Positions 9,701-18,498 of a stretch of DNA of 64,000 nucleotides are shown piece by piece (positions within the stretch are counted from its first letter, which is position 1; every line of letters starts with the position of its first letter). The notes beneath the pieces were generated by a model. It made no database searches. It saw only the letters and a program-made list of their open reading frames with translations, and had not been told where the DNA came from. This DNA is from Nostoc sp. B(2019). Lineage in GTDB: Bacteria > Cyanobacteriota > Cyanobacteriia > Cyanobacteriales > Nostocaceae. Where the stretch lies: contig NZ_WVID01000016.1 in the NCBI RefSeq assembly GCF_010091925.1, positions 164,598 through 228,597 of the forward strand, written 5' to 3'. A program made the position numbers and the translations under genes.

Positions 9701-10284
9701 TTAAAGGACATCAAGCGGAAGTTTGGCATGTCGTATTTAGTCCGAATAGTCAGCTCGTTGCCTCAGTCAGTGGCGACAATACCGTTAAGCTGTGGACGCT
9801 TGATGGCAAGTTGCTCACAACTCTTGTAGGACACTCTGCGGCAGTATGGAGAGCTGTCTTTAGCCAAGACAGTAAAATGATAGTTTCTGGAAGTGGCGAC
9901 AATACCGTTAAGCTATGGACGCTTGATGGCAAGTTGCTGAAAACTCTCAAAGGTCACACAGCTGCAATTTGGGGAGTTGCGTTTAGTCCTGACGGACAAA
10001 TAGTTGCTTCTGGCAGTGTAGATACTAGTATTAAGCTTTGGAAGCTTGATGGTACGGAATTAACAACCCTCGGAGGACACACCGCAGCGATTAGGGATAT
10101 TGCCATCAGCCGCGACGGAACTTTGCTAGTTTCAGGGGGTGATGACAATATGCTCATTCTGTGGAACTTGCAGCGAATTCTCCATCTAGATGCACTGGCT
10201 TATGGTTGCGCTTTGGTGCAGGATTATTTGAAAACTAACATAGCAGTGGAGGAGAGCGATCGCTCTATTTGCAACTATGATTAG
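6721..10284 (+). CDS. AAA-like ATPase / WD40-repeat protein, membrane-anchored
   Basis: A 1187-residue modular protein. Residues 1-330 are an AAA-like ATPase: YVVRHADEKLY, Walker A NSRQMGKSSLLQR (about 40-52) and Walker B VFIFIDEIDSL (about 141-151). A region rich in Ala, Glu and Gln (about 445-475, likely coiled coil) precedes one hydrophobic segment at about 480-500 (FLLVAVSIGLLVSSGLGVG). From about residue 573 to 1153 there are 14 WD40 repeats, enough for two seven-bladed propellers; repeats 9 and 10 are degenerate. The tail, with VEESDRSIC, is a common ending of cyanobacterial WD40 proteins. The likely role is a signalling switch where the propellers bind a partner and the ATPase relays the signal; the trigger is unknown. 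The repeats 1-6 and 11-14 are nearly uniform, which suggests recent internal duplication. Confidence 0.9.
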   Translation: MRYQVGGSLHSDDPTYVVRHADEKLYTSLKSGDFCYVLNSRQMGKSSLLQRTSHRLRQEGYKCAYLDVTRLGSDDTTPEQWYKGIIISLYHSLNLVKHINFKHWWAMQAGISPVQQLHQFVEEILLPNVQSDDHLGGTERVFIFIDEIDSLQSLSFPVNDFFAWIRHCYNQQAYDPNFQRLGFALFGVASPSDLITDKRRTPFNIGTAIELYGFQLHEATPLLKGLEGAVSQPKTVLQEIIYWTRGQPFLTQKLCQLIVQTALETSNRTIFLPPKTEALWVEQFVRSHIIQHWEAKDEPEHLRTIRDRLLFNEQRAGRLLGLYQRVLQAEVAENGEQTDNPVPTDDSREQTELLLSGLVEKHNGYLKIKNPIYQNVFNAEWVIRQLDNLRPYSQTFNAWVASGFKDESRLLRGQALKDTQNWALFKSLSDLDYQFLAASQECEQLAVQTALEAARAKEVEARLAQEKQTAKLQNFLLVAVSIGLLVSSGLGVGSFILYRQAKKSESQARSSEIRALVSSSKGLFASNLKLDALIEAIKAKHKLQKLDKPNRNIERQVNNVLRQAVYGVDEYNRFSSHTAAVLAVDVSPDSSLIASASTDKTIKLWRRDGTEVATLKGHQATVRAVDFSSDGQMLASASEDGTVKIWKLDGTLLNTCKGHTASIWGVAFSPDGQFVASASFDRTVKLWKRDGTLLKTFQGYKTGFWGVAFSPDGQFVAGGSLDGAVKLWKKDNTGWQKAQPLQPLQGHTGWVVGVAFSPDGQTLASASEDKTIKLWQRDSNGSYRLNKTLKAHSAGIWGVAWSPDGQTIASASLDKTIKLWNIDGTELRTLRGHSASVWGVSFSQDNNFIVSAGAENVVRLWQKENPFQKSIIAHKAGIWSIAISSDSSTIATASHENAAKLWSRQGKLLKTFTESGGAIYEVSFSEEGKLIAIRAYDDTLKLKKLDGTLVATYKDPFDRLLAGVVSPDGQTIAMSNVDKIVQIWRRTQFAPKILKGHQAEVWHVVFSPNSQLVASVSGDNTVKLWTLDGKLLTTLVGHSAAVWRAVFSQDSKMIVSGSGDNTVKLWTLDGKLLKTLKGHTAAIWGVAFSPDGQIVASGSVDTSIKLWKLDGTELTTLGGHTAAIRDIAISRDGTLLVSGGDDNMLILWNLQRILHLDALAYGCALVQDYLKTNIAVEESDRSICNYD

Positions 10285-10856
10285 GGAACAACAGCTATCT
10301 TGAAAACCTAACAAAATTAATCTTCCTAGTTGATGCAATCAACTAATACCAATTAAAAAAAAGAATGTGACAGATAGACCATGTAGAGACGTTGCATTGC
10401 AACGTCTCTACCAAAGAATTTGTTGCAATCATTAATTAAATCGGTATAAGTGTATAAATATATATTTACTGAGTTATTTATATATCAAATGCGGATGAAA
10501 TTTCTCTGATCATGTCGCCGCTTATGTACAATTTTCTAGTTATTAAAATATCTTCAAAATTAGTCAAATAATTGGCTATTATCAATAAGTTTTTACTCGA
10601 AGATAACGATTTCTCATATTGACATCATCAAAGGTTTCGCGTAATATTATATATGTAAAAATAATTTATTATTTATATCTACTAATACTTAGAAATGCCC
10701 TAATACAGATAAATAAAGTTACTTCATCTTTACATTCTTGCATTGAGAGAAGTTTTAAGCACATCAAATAATATCCGTGTTCGCTTCTCTACATAACTAT
10801 TTTCAATTAGATAAAATTGGGGCTAACTTTGGACAAGATGCTATTTTCCCCTCGTT
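10285..10856. other. Intergenic region with a palindromic element
   Basis: 572 bases between the WD40 gene and the kinase gene. Apart from the palindromic element near 10345-10447 it is AT-rich and I see no gene. It presumably carries the kinase promoter. Confidence 0.6.
10383..10411. terminator. Perfect 14-bp hairpin, possible terminator or repeat core
   Basis: GTAGAGACGTTGCA and its exact reverse complement are separated by one base. Outer sequences TACCAATTAA (about 10348) and TTAATTAAATCGGTA (about 10432-10446) also pair imperfectly, giving a larger element of about 100 bases. This 'GTAGAGACG' palindrome type is scattered through many cyanobacterial genomes. It may end the WD40 transcript, though no T-run follows the stem. 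Confidence 0.6.
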
Positions 10857-12695
10857 ATGCAAATTTGCCAAAATCCCAATTGCTCAAATCCATTCAACCC
10901 TGACAGCAATAGATTTTGCGTGAGTTGCGGCCAAAGCAACTTTGGCAAACTTCTCAGAAACCGCTACCGTGTATTAAGACTGTTAGGTGAAGGTGGGTTT
11001 AGCAGAACTTATGCAGCCGAAGATGCAGATAGACTAAATGCTCCTTGCGTCATCAAGCAATTTTTTCCCCAAGTTCAAGGAACAGGACAACGTACCAAAG
11101 CAGCAGAATTCTTTAAAGAAGAAGCTTTTCGGTTGTATGAACTGGGAGAAAATCATACCCAAATACCAAGATTACTTGCTTACTTTGAACAAGGTTCTAG
11201 CTTGTATCTCGTGCAAGAATTTATTCAAGGGCCAACTCTGTTAAAAGAAGTTCAGCAACAAACTTATGACGAAACACGAATTCGGGAACTTTTAGCTGAT
11301 TTATTGCCAACTCTGGAATTTATACATTCTCATAATGTTATCCATCGGGATATAAAACCAGAAAATATTATCCGTCGTGACAGTGATGGCAAACCTGTAT
11401 TAATTGATTTTGGTGGTGCTAAGCAGGTAACACAAACCAGTTTAGCAAGACCAGCTACAGTAATTTACACAATCGGTTATGCCCCAACCGAACAAATGGC
11501 TGGATTTGCGTGTCACGCCAGTGATTTGTATGCTTTGGGTGTAACTTGTGTGCGTCTTTTAACTCGATGTTTGCCCTTTCAGGATGCTTACGGACAGATT
11601 AATGATCCTATTTATGATGCCATGAATGTTAAATGGTTGTGGCGTGAACGGTTACAGGAAAAAGGTATTACTATTAGCGACGACTTAGGAAAAATTTTAG
11701 ATAAATTGTTAAAACATTTACCAAGTGAAAGATATCAAACAGCAGCAGCAGTTTTGGATGATTTAAAGTCTACAACATCTACTTTGACGCCAGCTGTCTT
11801 AAAAATTGTGGCAATTCCTGAATCTAGATTATTGCGATCGCCCGAAAAAATAATCGTACCATTACCCCCCCTTGAAACCTTTGAATTTGACGTCGTGACA
11901 GTAGACACAGCCGGTAGAGAAGTTAGCCGCGATCGCCGAAATGCAAAACTATTTGCTGAACAATTGAGTCAAACCATCACATTAGAAATGGTATCGATAC
12001 CAGGTGGTACATACATGATGGGTTCACCAGAGTATGAAGGAGATGCTGACGAACGTCCTCAACATCAAGTTACAGTCGAACCCTTTTTTATGGGCAAATT
12101 CCCTGTAACTCAAGCACAATGGAGAGCGATCGCAGCTCTACCTAAAGTCAAACAAACCTTAAATCCCAACCCATCCAAATTCAAAGGTTTAGATAGACCA
12201 GTAGAAAATGTATCTTGGCATGAAGCTGTAGAATTTTGTGTCAGACTATCAGAAAAAACCGGACGCAACTATCGTTTACCCAGTGAAGCTGAATGGGAAT
12301 ACGCTTGTCGTGCGGGAACTACGACATCTTTCCACTTTGGTGAAACAATTACCCCTGAGTTAGTCAGCTACGCTGCTGAACCCAAAAGCAAATTCCGTAA
12401 AGAAACAACAAATGTAGGCAGTTTTGAAGTCGCCAACGCCTTTGGATTGTATGATATGCACGGGCTAGTTTGGGAATGGTGCGCTGATTCGTGGCACAAC
12501 AATTATAATGACGCACCTTTAGATGGAACAGCCTGGGTGATTGGTGGCGATGCTCATCGCCGGGTATTACGCGGTGGTTCTTGGAGTTTCAACTCAGAAC
12601 TTTGTCGCAGCGCCAGCCGTAGCTGGAACGAGTCAGACGGTGGGTTGAGGATTTGTGGTTTTAGGGTAGTATTTTCCCCAGAGGAGATTATTTAG
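10857..12695 (+). CDS. Ser/Thr protein kinase fused to FGE-sulfatase-like domain
   Basis: A 612-residue, three-part protein. The N-terminus is a zinc ribbon with CxxxxC and CxxC pairs (Cys4, Cys9, Cys22, Cys25). A Hanks-type kinase follows at about 30-300: glycine loop LLGEGGFSRTY, VIKQF lysine, catalytic HRDIKPEN and metal-binding DFGGAKQ. A proline-containing linker leads to a C-terminal formylglycine-generating-enzyme-like domain (about 375-608): MVSIPGGTYMMGSP, PVENVSWHEAVEFC, YRLPSEAEWEYACRAG and the closing RVLRGGSW with GFRVV. In proteins like this the FGE fold probably acts as a binding or ligand domain rather than an active oxidase; I cannot confirm the copper-binding cysteines. No transmembrane segment is visible. 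The start ATG opens directly into the zinc ribbon. Confidence 0.92.
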   Translation: MQICQNPNCSNPFNPDSNRFCVSCGQSNFGKLLRNRYRVLRLLGEGGFSRTYAAEDADRLNAPCVIKQFFPQVQGTGQRTKAAEFFKEEAFRLYELGENHTQIPRLLAYFEQGSSLYLVQEFIQGPTLLKEVQQQTYDETRIRELLADLLPTLEFIHSHNVIHRDIKPENIIRRDSDGKPVLIDFGGAKQVTQTSLARPATVIYTIGYAPTEQMAGFACHASDLYALGVTCVRLLTRCLPFQDAYGQINDPIYDAMNVKWLWRERLQEKGITISDDLGKILDKLLKHLPSERYQTAAAVLDDLKSTTSTLTPAVLKIVAIPESRLLRSPEKIIVPLPPLETFEFDVVTVDTAGREVSRDRRNAKLFAEQLSQTITLEMVSIPGGTYMMGSPEYEGDADERPQHQVTVEPFFMGKFPVTQAQWRAIAALPKVKQTLNPNPSKFKGLDRPVENVSWHEAVEFCVRLSEKTGRNYRLPSEAEWEYACRAGTTTSFHFGETITPELVSYAAEPKSKFRKETTNVGSFEVANAFGLYDMHGLVWEWCADSWHNNYNDAPLDGTAWVIGGDAHRRVLRGGSWSFNSELCRSASRSWNESDGGLRICGFRVVFSPEEII

Positions 12696-12725
12696 CCAAA
12701 ATATTAGCGATCGCTTGGTAAATTC

Positions 12726-12953
12726 TCATCCAGAATAATTTTCATGTTGAACTTGTTCACGAGCAAGTTTCAGAAAATTCACTGCATCTACACGAGTGAC
12801 AGATGGGAAATTGTCCAAAAACTCCTCAAGAGAAAATCCATCATCTAAATACTTAAGAAGAGATTGGGCTGGAACTCTCGTATTTCGGAATACCAATGTT
12901 CCGCCCATCACTTCTGGATCGGAACTTACTGGACTTTGGAGTAAGGTAATCAT
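12726..12953 (-). CDS. DUF433 family protein (antitoxin-like), solitary
   Basis: A 75-residue DUF433 protein: VMGGTLVFRNTRVPAQSLLKYLDDGFSLEEFLDNFP is the typical GxPxxxGTRVxV-like core followed by a winged-helix half. DUF433 proteins usually sit beside a DUF5615 PIN-like partner and are regarded as antitoxins. No partner is adjacent here; a DUF433/DUF5615 pair lies at 53.3-54.0 kb. It converges with the kinase gene and is separated from the upstream DUF1517 gene by a terminator. Confidence 0.85.
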   Translation of the reverse strand: MITLLQSPVSSDPEVMGGTLVFRNTRVPAQSLLKYLDDGFSLEEFLDNFPSVTRVDAVNFLKLAREQVQHENYSG

Positions 12954-13018
12954 AATCTTTGTTTTTGCTATTTTTTCGTCCAGATATCGTCTCTAAACCC
13001 TTTCCCATCTAGAGCTAC

Positions 13019-13050
13019 AAAAAAAGGCTGCACGGTAGCAGCCTTTTTTT
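13019..13050 (-). terminator. Rho-independent terminator
   Basis: The arms AAAAAAAGGCTGC and GCAGCCTTTTTTT form a strong GC-cored hairpin with A/T runs on both sides around a short loop. It lies just past the DUF1517 stop codon and can work in either direction; the leftward DUF1517 transcript is the obvious user. Confidence 0.9.
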
Positions 13051-13106
13051 GTCATTCAGTGACTTCCAGTTTGTGGTTATCAACGGACTTAGATAACAAG
13101 TCGAGG

Positions 13107-14087
13107 TTAAACGAGCCTCAAATCGGGATACTCCGCTAACACATCATCAGATGTGAGGGTATCACCTTCAGCTTGCGGAGTCCAAAGAACTTCAATTGCT
13201 AGAAGTTTTTCGCTGGGGATGCTACCAATTTGGCGCAAAGCTTGACGCAGATCTTCAGCGCTATTAACTGTTGGGATTTCAAACTTACCTAATGTCGCCG
13301 CTAACAAGGTGACGATAATGTATTCCCCAGGGCCTTCGGTTATTAGACGAGTTGGGTTATCAAGTTCACCAGCAGGCGGTAAAGCATCTTTGGCACGAGC
13401 TGCTTTTAGCTGATTATTGACATTGGTAAGAGTTTCTTCGCTAAATTTGCTACGTTCTGCTAGTGATAGGCGGTTGAACTGAGCTTCGGCAGAATTTAAA
13501 CTTGCTTGTTGGGTTCCACTACCTGCATACACACAGTATTCAGGATGGCGCAGTAAAGCTAGACTAGTTTCTTGGAGAATTTCTGCTCTCCCCTCTGGGG
13601 AGTTAGTATCAGCAGTTTCGGCAATATGGTTGAGTTCTGCTTGCAAACCACGAGCCTGAGCTAGCAAACCTACTTGTAAACGAGTTACAGAAACAGGCGG
13701 GTTGCTGCTGTAGGCGACTTCTTCTTCACCACTAGAGACGCGGCGGAAAGATTGGACTAAGAAGTTAGCGATCGCAAAGAAAATTAGAATGCTAAACAGA
13801 CCGCCAAACCCTCCCCCAATACCCCAAAAAGGAATTAGGAAAGGAAAGCCAAAACCACCACCAAAACCACCACCAGGATAGGGAGCATAGCCCCCGCCAG
13901 GAGGCGCGTAGGTGCGCGGTGTGTAGGTACGGCTAGAAGGCGCTCTAAAAGAACCACCGCCGATCCGACCACCACTACGGGCAGCTAATGCTCCATCGGC
14001 GTGACTCAGCGCCAAACCTAACACTAGGCTCAGTACAAAGAAAGTTTTTAACAGGGGTTTGATGGTTTGTTGTAGTTTTTTACGCAT
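13107..14087 (-). CDS. DUF1517 family membrane protein
   Basis: A 326-residue protein. Residues 1-36 form a signal sequence or membrane anchor ending in the AxA-like GALAARSGG. A Ser/Gly/Arg/Pro/Tyr-rich segment follows (SGGRIGGGSFRAPSSRTYTP, then GGGFGGGFG) that is characteristic of DUF1517 proteins in cyanobacteria and plant chloroplasts. A second hydrophobic stretch (about 97-118, LFSILIFFAIANFLVQSF) leads into a soluble C-terminal domain of about 200 residues. Plant and algal relatives are found in the thylakoid or envelope, and their function is not settled. The gene is monocistronic: a terminator lies 56 bases downstream and about 2 kb of empty sequence lies upstream. Confidence 0.88.
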   Translation of the reverse strand: MRKKLQQTIKPLLKTFFVLSLVLGLALSHADGALAARSGGRIGGGSFRAPSSRTYTPRTYAPPGGGYAPYPGGGFGGGFGFPFLIPFWGIGGGFGGLFSILIFFAIANFLVQSFRRVSSGEEEVAYSSNPPVSVTRLQVGLLAQARGLQAELNHIAETADTNSPEGRAEILQETSLALLRHPEYCVYAGSGTQQASLNSAEAQFNRLSLAERSKFSEETLTNVNNQLKAARAKDALPPAGELDNPTRLITEGPGEYIIVTLLAATLGKFEIPTVNSAEDLRQALRQIGSIPSEKLLAIEVLWTPQAEGDTLTSDDVLAEYPDLRLV

Positions 14088-16142
14088 AATACAGTCGTTT
14101 GAAAAACGCTATTGGTTATATCTCCTGACGCTGGTAGGAGTGTGCTGTGTGTAGATAACGCCAGCCCGTAACAAGCAAGCGTCTAATTAGCAGTGGCTCT
14201 TTGTTTAGGCTACATACTTAATCTACCGCGTCTTATCTTGGGTAGACAGCGATCGCAGGGGGGATTTCTTGAGCAGATAACCGTACCTCAAAACATTTCC
14301 CATAGGTCTTTAGTCCCAATTAATTCTTTCTGGCTCCCAGGGTTTCACCAGCTGTGAGAATAATTCATCACTTCCATGTCCTAGGATAGTGCTTTGCGAC
14401 CACAGTCATGAATTATACAGATGATTTTAATTTTTTGTGATTATTGTGACTGATTTTTTTAATCCTAATGAGATAAACTTTAGCAGTTGCAGGGAAATAG
14501 TTTTAGTTATCATTAGCCTTCACAGGCTAAATTGTGCTCTTACCACCCATGATCCTCAATCAACCTTAGTATGGAGTGGCAAAGTAATATGGCTCTTTTT
14601 AAAATTAAATCTCATCTAGGAAATTAGTCATTTAAATTACAGTGATTTCGCAGAAGCTAGATGCGGATACACAGTTGTGATGCCAAATCACTTGCAAAAA
14701 TATTCTGACGCCTAACAAATGTAGAGACACGATAACTCTCAGATTTATCTACTAAAGCCAGACAAACTCTAGCCAACACATACAAGCTAGAAAATAGATG
14801 GCATCAAAACCAGATTTGCTATAACTATGAGTTTTTTACATCAGCAATTAAAAATCATTACTAGTTGCTGTAGGTAATTGTTTCCGGTAAAAAGCAAATT
14901 TATTGAATGTTCTACTAAGTACTTAGAAACATTCTGGCATTTTGGCACAATAGTACACGGTATTAACGATACTCTATTGAGAGTAGGCGTAGTAATCCAA
15001 TCTAAGTCGTGAACGTTAGTTTTACGTAAACGCGTACTTCTGCAAAAAAAGCAAGCTACGCTTTGCGTCTTTGAAATCAGAAGCTACTTCCTTTTCGCTG
15101 AAAGCGTTCCGTGTTCCTATGGGAAAGTAAGCTATGGCGAGCGTTGACCATAATAGACGGGTAACGTATAGCACCAAAAAAAGAAAAAGAGGATTTCACA
15201 AATTATTTAGGACTGCTTATAGATATCCACATTTACACAGCAGCTTTATCAGCGATTATATTGACTACAAATGCTAGTTGTTAGTTTTTGCAAGTCATAT
15301 ATAAAAATTATTCAACGGGGAAAAATTGATAATAAAGCATGAGATTTGCTAAATTTAAAAAAACTCATTTTTCAGACAAATTATTAAATATAGTTTTTAA
15401 TTTTCTTAATTAATGTAATTCAATACCTAACAGATTATTGTGTTTATAAAAGCCTATATAAATAGATTATTTATCATTATCATAAATATTTATACCCTGC
15501 TAGAATTCTTGATGATGTGTGAAAAACAATTACTAAAAAATGCTAGTTTTACAAATAGTTTCGTTAGCCAAAATAAAGGATAAAAAATGATAAGACAGTG
15601 GAAAATCAAATATAGAGTCAGCGAATTCCTAAGTAAAATCACAAATAAGTATTTTTGCTCATTGCATGATATGATAGATTCTTAAGTTTGTAATAATAAG
15701 CAAGTAACACAAGCAGAGACTACCAAGTAAAGTCCTCTTGTTATAGTCCCAGCTTGATTTGTGGCGTATATTCCTAACCTCATACTACTCTAGGTAAAAC
15801 GCTCTCCAGGCACTACAGACTTCATCCTTCATTTGATTCAAATGCTTTAGCTCAAGCAATGTCAACACTGATAAAAAATTTTAATTAAAAAATGGGATAA
15901 CTAGGGTGAAAACGATTCGTCAACTCCTATTTCCGGTAGTTAACTAGTGTTAATTTTAGGACTTACGCAAGGGTCATATTTTTTCGTATAGGTTGTTTAG
16001 AGTCAAAAGTCAATAGTCCAAATATTTTTGACTCTTGACTCCATAACAGAAAATATATGTGCCAGTTACGTGAGTCCTGAATTTCCTTAGTCTAGTTGAC
16101 AGTATGAACAAATTAGAAATTATTTGAAGTTTAGTTATCGAG
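14088..16142. other. Gene-free region of about 2 kb
   Basis: No convincing coding sequence was found on either strand. The longest open stretch (about 60 codons near 14437) lacks a ribosome-binding site and has AT-driven composition. The region holds upstream signals for DUF1517 and the glycosyltransferase. It also has fragments of common intergenic repeats (around 15050-15170, with words such as GCTACGCTTTGCG) and the inverted-repeat element at 15958-16079. A small RNA or decayed gene is possible; I cannot name one. Confidence 0.6.
15958..16079. repeat. MITE-like element with AGGACTTACG ends
   Basis: AGGACTTACGCAA at the left end matches the reverse complement of the right end (TTACGTGAGTCCT) at 11 of 13 positions. 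An inner inverted pair AGTCAAAAGTCA / TGACTCTTGACT lies near 16010-16040. At about 122 bases with no reading frame it looks like a non-autonomous transposable relic; I did not find a transposase in the window. Confidence 0.6.
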
Positions 16143-16148
16143 TTGATC

Positions 16149-17363
16149 ATGGAACATATTTCTCAACTGACAGCAAAAATCAGAGAGAAAACTGCATACC
16201 CGGACATCCTAGTCATATCCCGTATCTTTCTACCGAAAGAAGCTGTAATTGGGGAATATATCTATAATCGATGTCTCCAAGACCCGGAACGAGTGATTGT
16301 GTTGGCTGCTGGTTGTTCAGGAGACAAAGTATTTGACCAAACTCAACAGTTTCCCGTATATCGCTGGACTTACCCGGAATACTGGCGTAGTGGTTTTGTG
16401 GGAAATATCCTGAAGTCTTTCCTCAATATGATCTGGTCATTTGTGCTAGCAATTAAGCTCTATTTTCGCTATCACTACCGCTATATTGAGTGGGGCCACG
16501 GCTATGATTTTCCTTCGCTGTTGTTATTAAGCTACTTTCTACCTATTCGCTTTTTTATCTACCTGCACGGTAACGATATTGTTTGTGCTTTACGCAACCC
16601 CGTGCTGCGATCGCTATTTAAATTGACACTTCATAGAGCGGAAGGGATTGTTTGTAACAGTTCCTACACACAAGATTACCTCAGAACTACTTTCCGATTA
16701 AATACCCCTACCCACGTAATTAACCCAGTAGTCAGACCCGAAAAATTTGACATTGGAGCAAATTCAAGCAATCTGGATGATTTACGTGCCAGTGTGCGTC
16801 AGGCTCATAATATTCCAGAAACAGCAATAGTGATTCTTTCGGTTGGCAGCCTGGTGAAGCATAAAAACTTTGATCGAATAATTGATAACATACCGCTGCT
16901 GCTGACTATTGGGGTTGATGTCCACTACATACTCTGCGGACAAGGGCCTTGTGAGCCTGAACTGCAATCTCAGGCGAATCGCTTGCGGGTAGACAAGCGG
17001 GTGCATTTTGCCGGACACATACCAGATCGAGAATTAGCTGGCTATTATGCAGCCTGTGACATCTTTGCAATGCTGATGTTAGATACAAAAGCTAACAATA
17101 TAGAGGGTTTTGGCATCGTTTACTTAGAAGCGAGTTACTTCGGTAAGCCTGTAATTGCTTCTCGCTTAGGTAGTGTTCTAGATGCAGTTCAGCACGAAGA
17201 GAATGGCATACTGGTTAATCCCAATTCTGGCTATGAAGTTTTTCAAGCTTTTAATCGGTTGTGTAAAGATCAACCGTTGCGCGAGCAACTTGGGCGCAGA
17301 GGTAAAGAATTAGCCAAACGCAAAACTGCTTATAAATGTCTATATAAAGCTGAGCACAGATGA
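16149..17363 (+). CDS. Glycosyltransferase family 4 (GT-B fold)
   Basis: A GT4-type glycosyltransferase of about 404 residues from the ATG at 16149; a TTG two codons upstream would also be possible. The N-terminal half has the acceptor-side Rossmann fold beginning PDILVISRIFLPKEAVIGEY, which resembles colanic-acid and exopolysaccharide transferases, and a YLHGNDIVCALRNP loop. The C-terminal donor half begins VILSVGSLVKHKNFDRII (about residues 222-239) and has GFGIVYLEASYFGKPVIAS with the E-x7-E-like signature, where the second position is partly degenerate. The substrate is unknown; export of a surface polysaccharide is a reasonable inference. It is a single gene, with no neighbours of the same pathway. 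Confidence 0.88.
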   Translation: MEHISQLTAKIREKTAYPDILVISRIFLPKEAVIGEYIYNRCLQDPERVIVLAAGCSGDKVFDQTQQFPVYRWTYPEYWRSGFVGNILKSFLNMIWSFVLAIKLYFRYHYRYIEWGHGYDFPSLLLLSYFLPIRFFIYLHGNDIVCALRNPVLRSLFKLTLHRAEGIVCNSSYTQDYLRTTFRLNTPTHVINPVVRPEKFDIGANSSNLDDLRASVRQAHNIPETAIVILSVGSLVKHKNFDRIIDNIPLLLTIGVDVHYILCGQGPCEPELQSQANRLRVDKRVHFAGHIPDRELAGYYAACDIFAMLMLDTKANNIEGFGIVYLEASYFGKPVIASRLGSVLDAVQHEENGILVNPNSGYEVFQAFNRLCKDQPLREQLGRRGKELAKRKTAYKCLYKAEHR

Positions 17364-17503
17364 GCGAACTTGCACCTTAGCGGATAGGAAAATTGCACTA
17401 CCTTTAACGGTTTCACTTCTGTGATCACCTATCAAATGTCAAAAAACTGTCTTTTAGTATAGGAGAATCTACGTAACGGTGTAAATATAGTTAAATCTTA
17501 CAG

Positions 17504-18281
17504 ATGGACATAATTTTTTTTTGTCGTTTTCTTTAGTGGAGTTTGTGCAGGATTTGTAGATGCGATCGCTGGCGGCGGCGGTTTAATCATGATTCCGGCT
17601 CTCATGATAGGTGGACTTCCTGTAAGCACAGCAGTCGCTACGAACAAACTCTGTGGAACTTCAGGAACTTTCACCAGTTCTCTCAAATTTGTATTGGGCA
17701 AGAATGTGGATTGGGATGCATGTGCTTACATGGGGATACCTGCGATTTTTGGCTCAGTAATTGGAAGTCGTTTGATTGGGTTCCTACCAAAAGAATGGGC
17801 TGAACCAATGGTATTAGCCTTGTTGATCATGATTACACTGTTCGTTCTTTCAAACCCCACATTTGGCATGGAGGGGACACAAGCAGCCCCAGCAGCAGTA
17901 AAACAGCCAAGTCGGTGGCGGATTGCAAAGCTTGCAATATCAGGATTAGTTATCGGATTTCATGATGGGTTTTTTGGGCCTGGGGCAGGCACTTTTTTAG
18001 TGTTTGTCTTAATTTCTGTTTGTTCACTCGACTTTCTACGAGGAACGGGTTCTGCGAAAATTATTAATTTCATGACTAACGTCACAGCCCTTATATCCTT
18101 TCTATATTTAGGGTTAATCGACTTTCCTAAAGGTGTAGTTGGAGCGATAGGCGTCGCTATTGGTTCATATAGCGGTGCTACATTTGCAACAAAGAAGGGA
18201 GCTACTGCTATCAAACCTGTCTTTGTCTTCGTTACGTTTATTTTGATAGGCAAACTCGTAATAGACTTTTTTCGTGGTTGA
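17504..18281 (+). CDS. Sulfite exporter TauE/SafE family transporter, start disrupted by a poly-T tract
   Basis: A multi-pass membrane protein of the TauE/SafE family, which moves organic or inorganic anions such as sulfite across the inner membrane. Diagnostic are the N-terminal AGFVDAIAGGGGLIMIPAL motif and the second-half repeat VIGFHDGFFGPGAGTF. The uninterrupted frame runs from 17517 (after a stop), but no ATG, GTG or TTG lies in it upstream of 17589, and starting at the ATG there would cut into the first conserved motif. The natural start is ATG at 17504, one frame off: nine T residues at 17514-17522 separate them, and eight would restore a continuous protein. Either a sequencing or natural indel, or slippage, is involved. 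The product from 17589 alone would have 230 residues and lack half of the first helix. Confidence 0.8.
17514..17522 (+). other. Nine-T homopolymer at the transporter start
   Basis: A run of nine T residues lies between the ATG at 17504 and the conserved frame. Removing one T (or adding two) joins them. It is a possible frameshift site, a slippery sequence or an assembly error. Confidence 0.75.
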
Positions 18282-18282
18282 A

Positions 18283-18498
18283 TTAACCACCGCCGACAAT
18301 AGTTACTACTTCTAAGCGATCGCCTGGTTGCACTTTTGTTTCCGGCCAAAACTGGCGGTGTAAAATTTCACCGTTATACTCCACAGCCACCAAACGAGGA
18401 TTGAAACCCAATTGTTGAAGTAATTCGGGTAAAGCAGTTTGAGACAAACAGGTTTGGTTTTCCCCATTTACCTGAAGGGTAATCTCATTAGACATCAT
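18283..18498 (-). CDS. thiS: Sulfur carrier protein ThiS
   Basis: A 71-residue ubiquitin-like sulfur carrier for the thiazole part of thiamine. The C-terminus ends VTIVGGG, giving the Gly-Gly tail that is adenylated and thiocarboxylated; other family features are the QVNGEN opening and the RLEVVTIVGGG ending. Its ATG overlaps the thiE stop as ATGA, so translation is probably coupled. A second ATG follows immediately, which would shorten the protein by one residue. It converges with the TauE-like gene, with no space between stops. Confidence 0.93.
   Translation of the reverse strand: MMSNEITLQVNGENQTCLSQTALPELLQQLGFNPRLVAVEYNGEILHRQFWPETKVQPGDRLEVVTIVGGG

Noticed and set aside
8037..9950. Several open frames opposite the WD40 repeats
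   Set aside because: They are shadows of the strongly supported WD40 reading frame.
14437..14619. A 60-codon open frame in the gene-free region
   Set aside because: No ribosome-binding site, AT-driven composition and no family resemblance.
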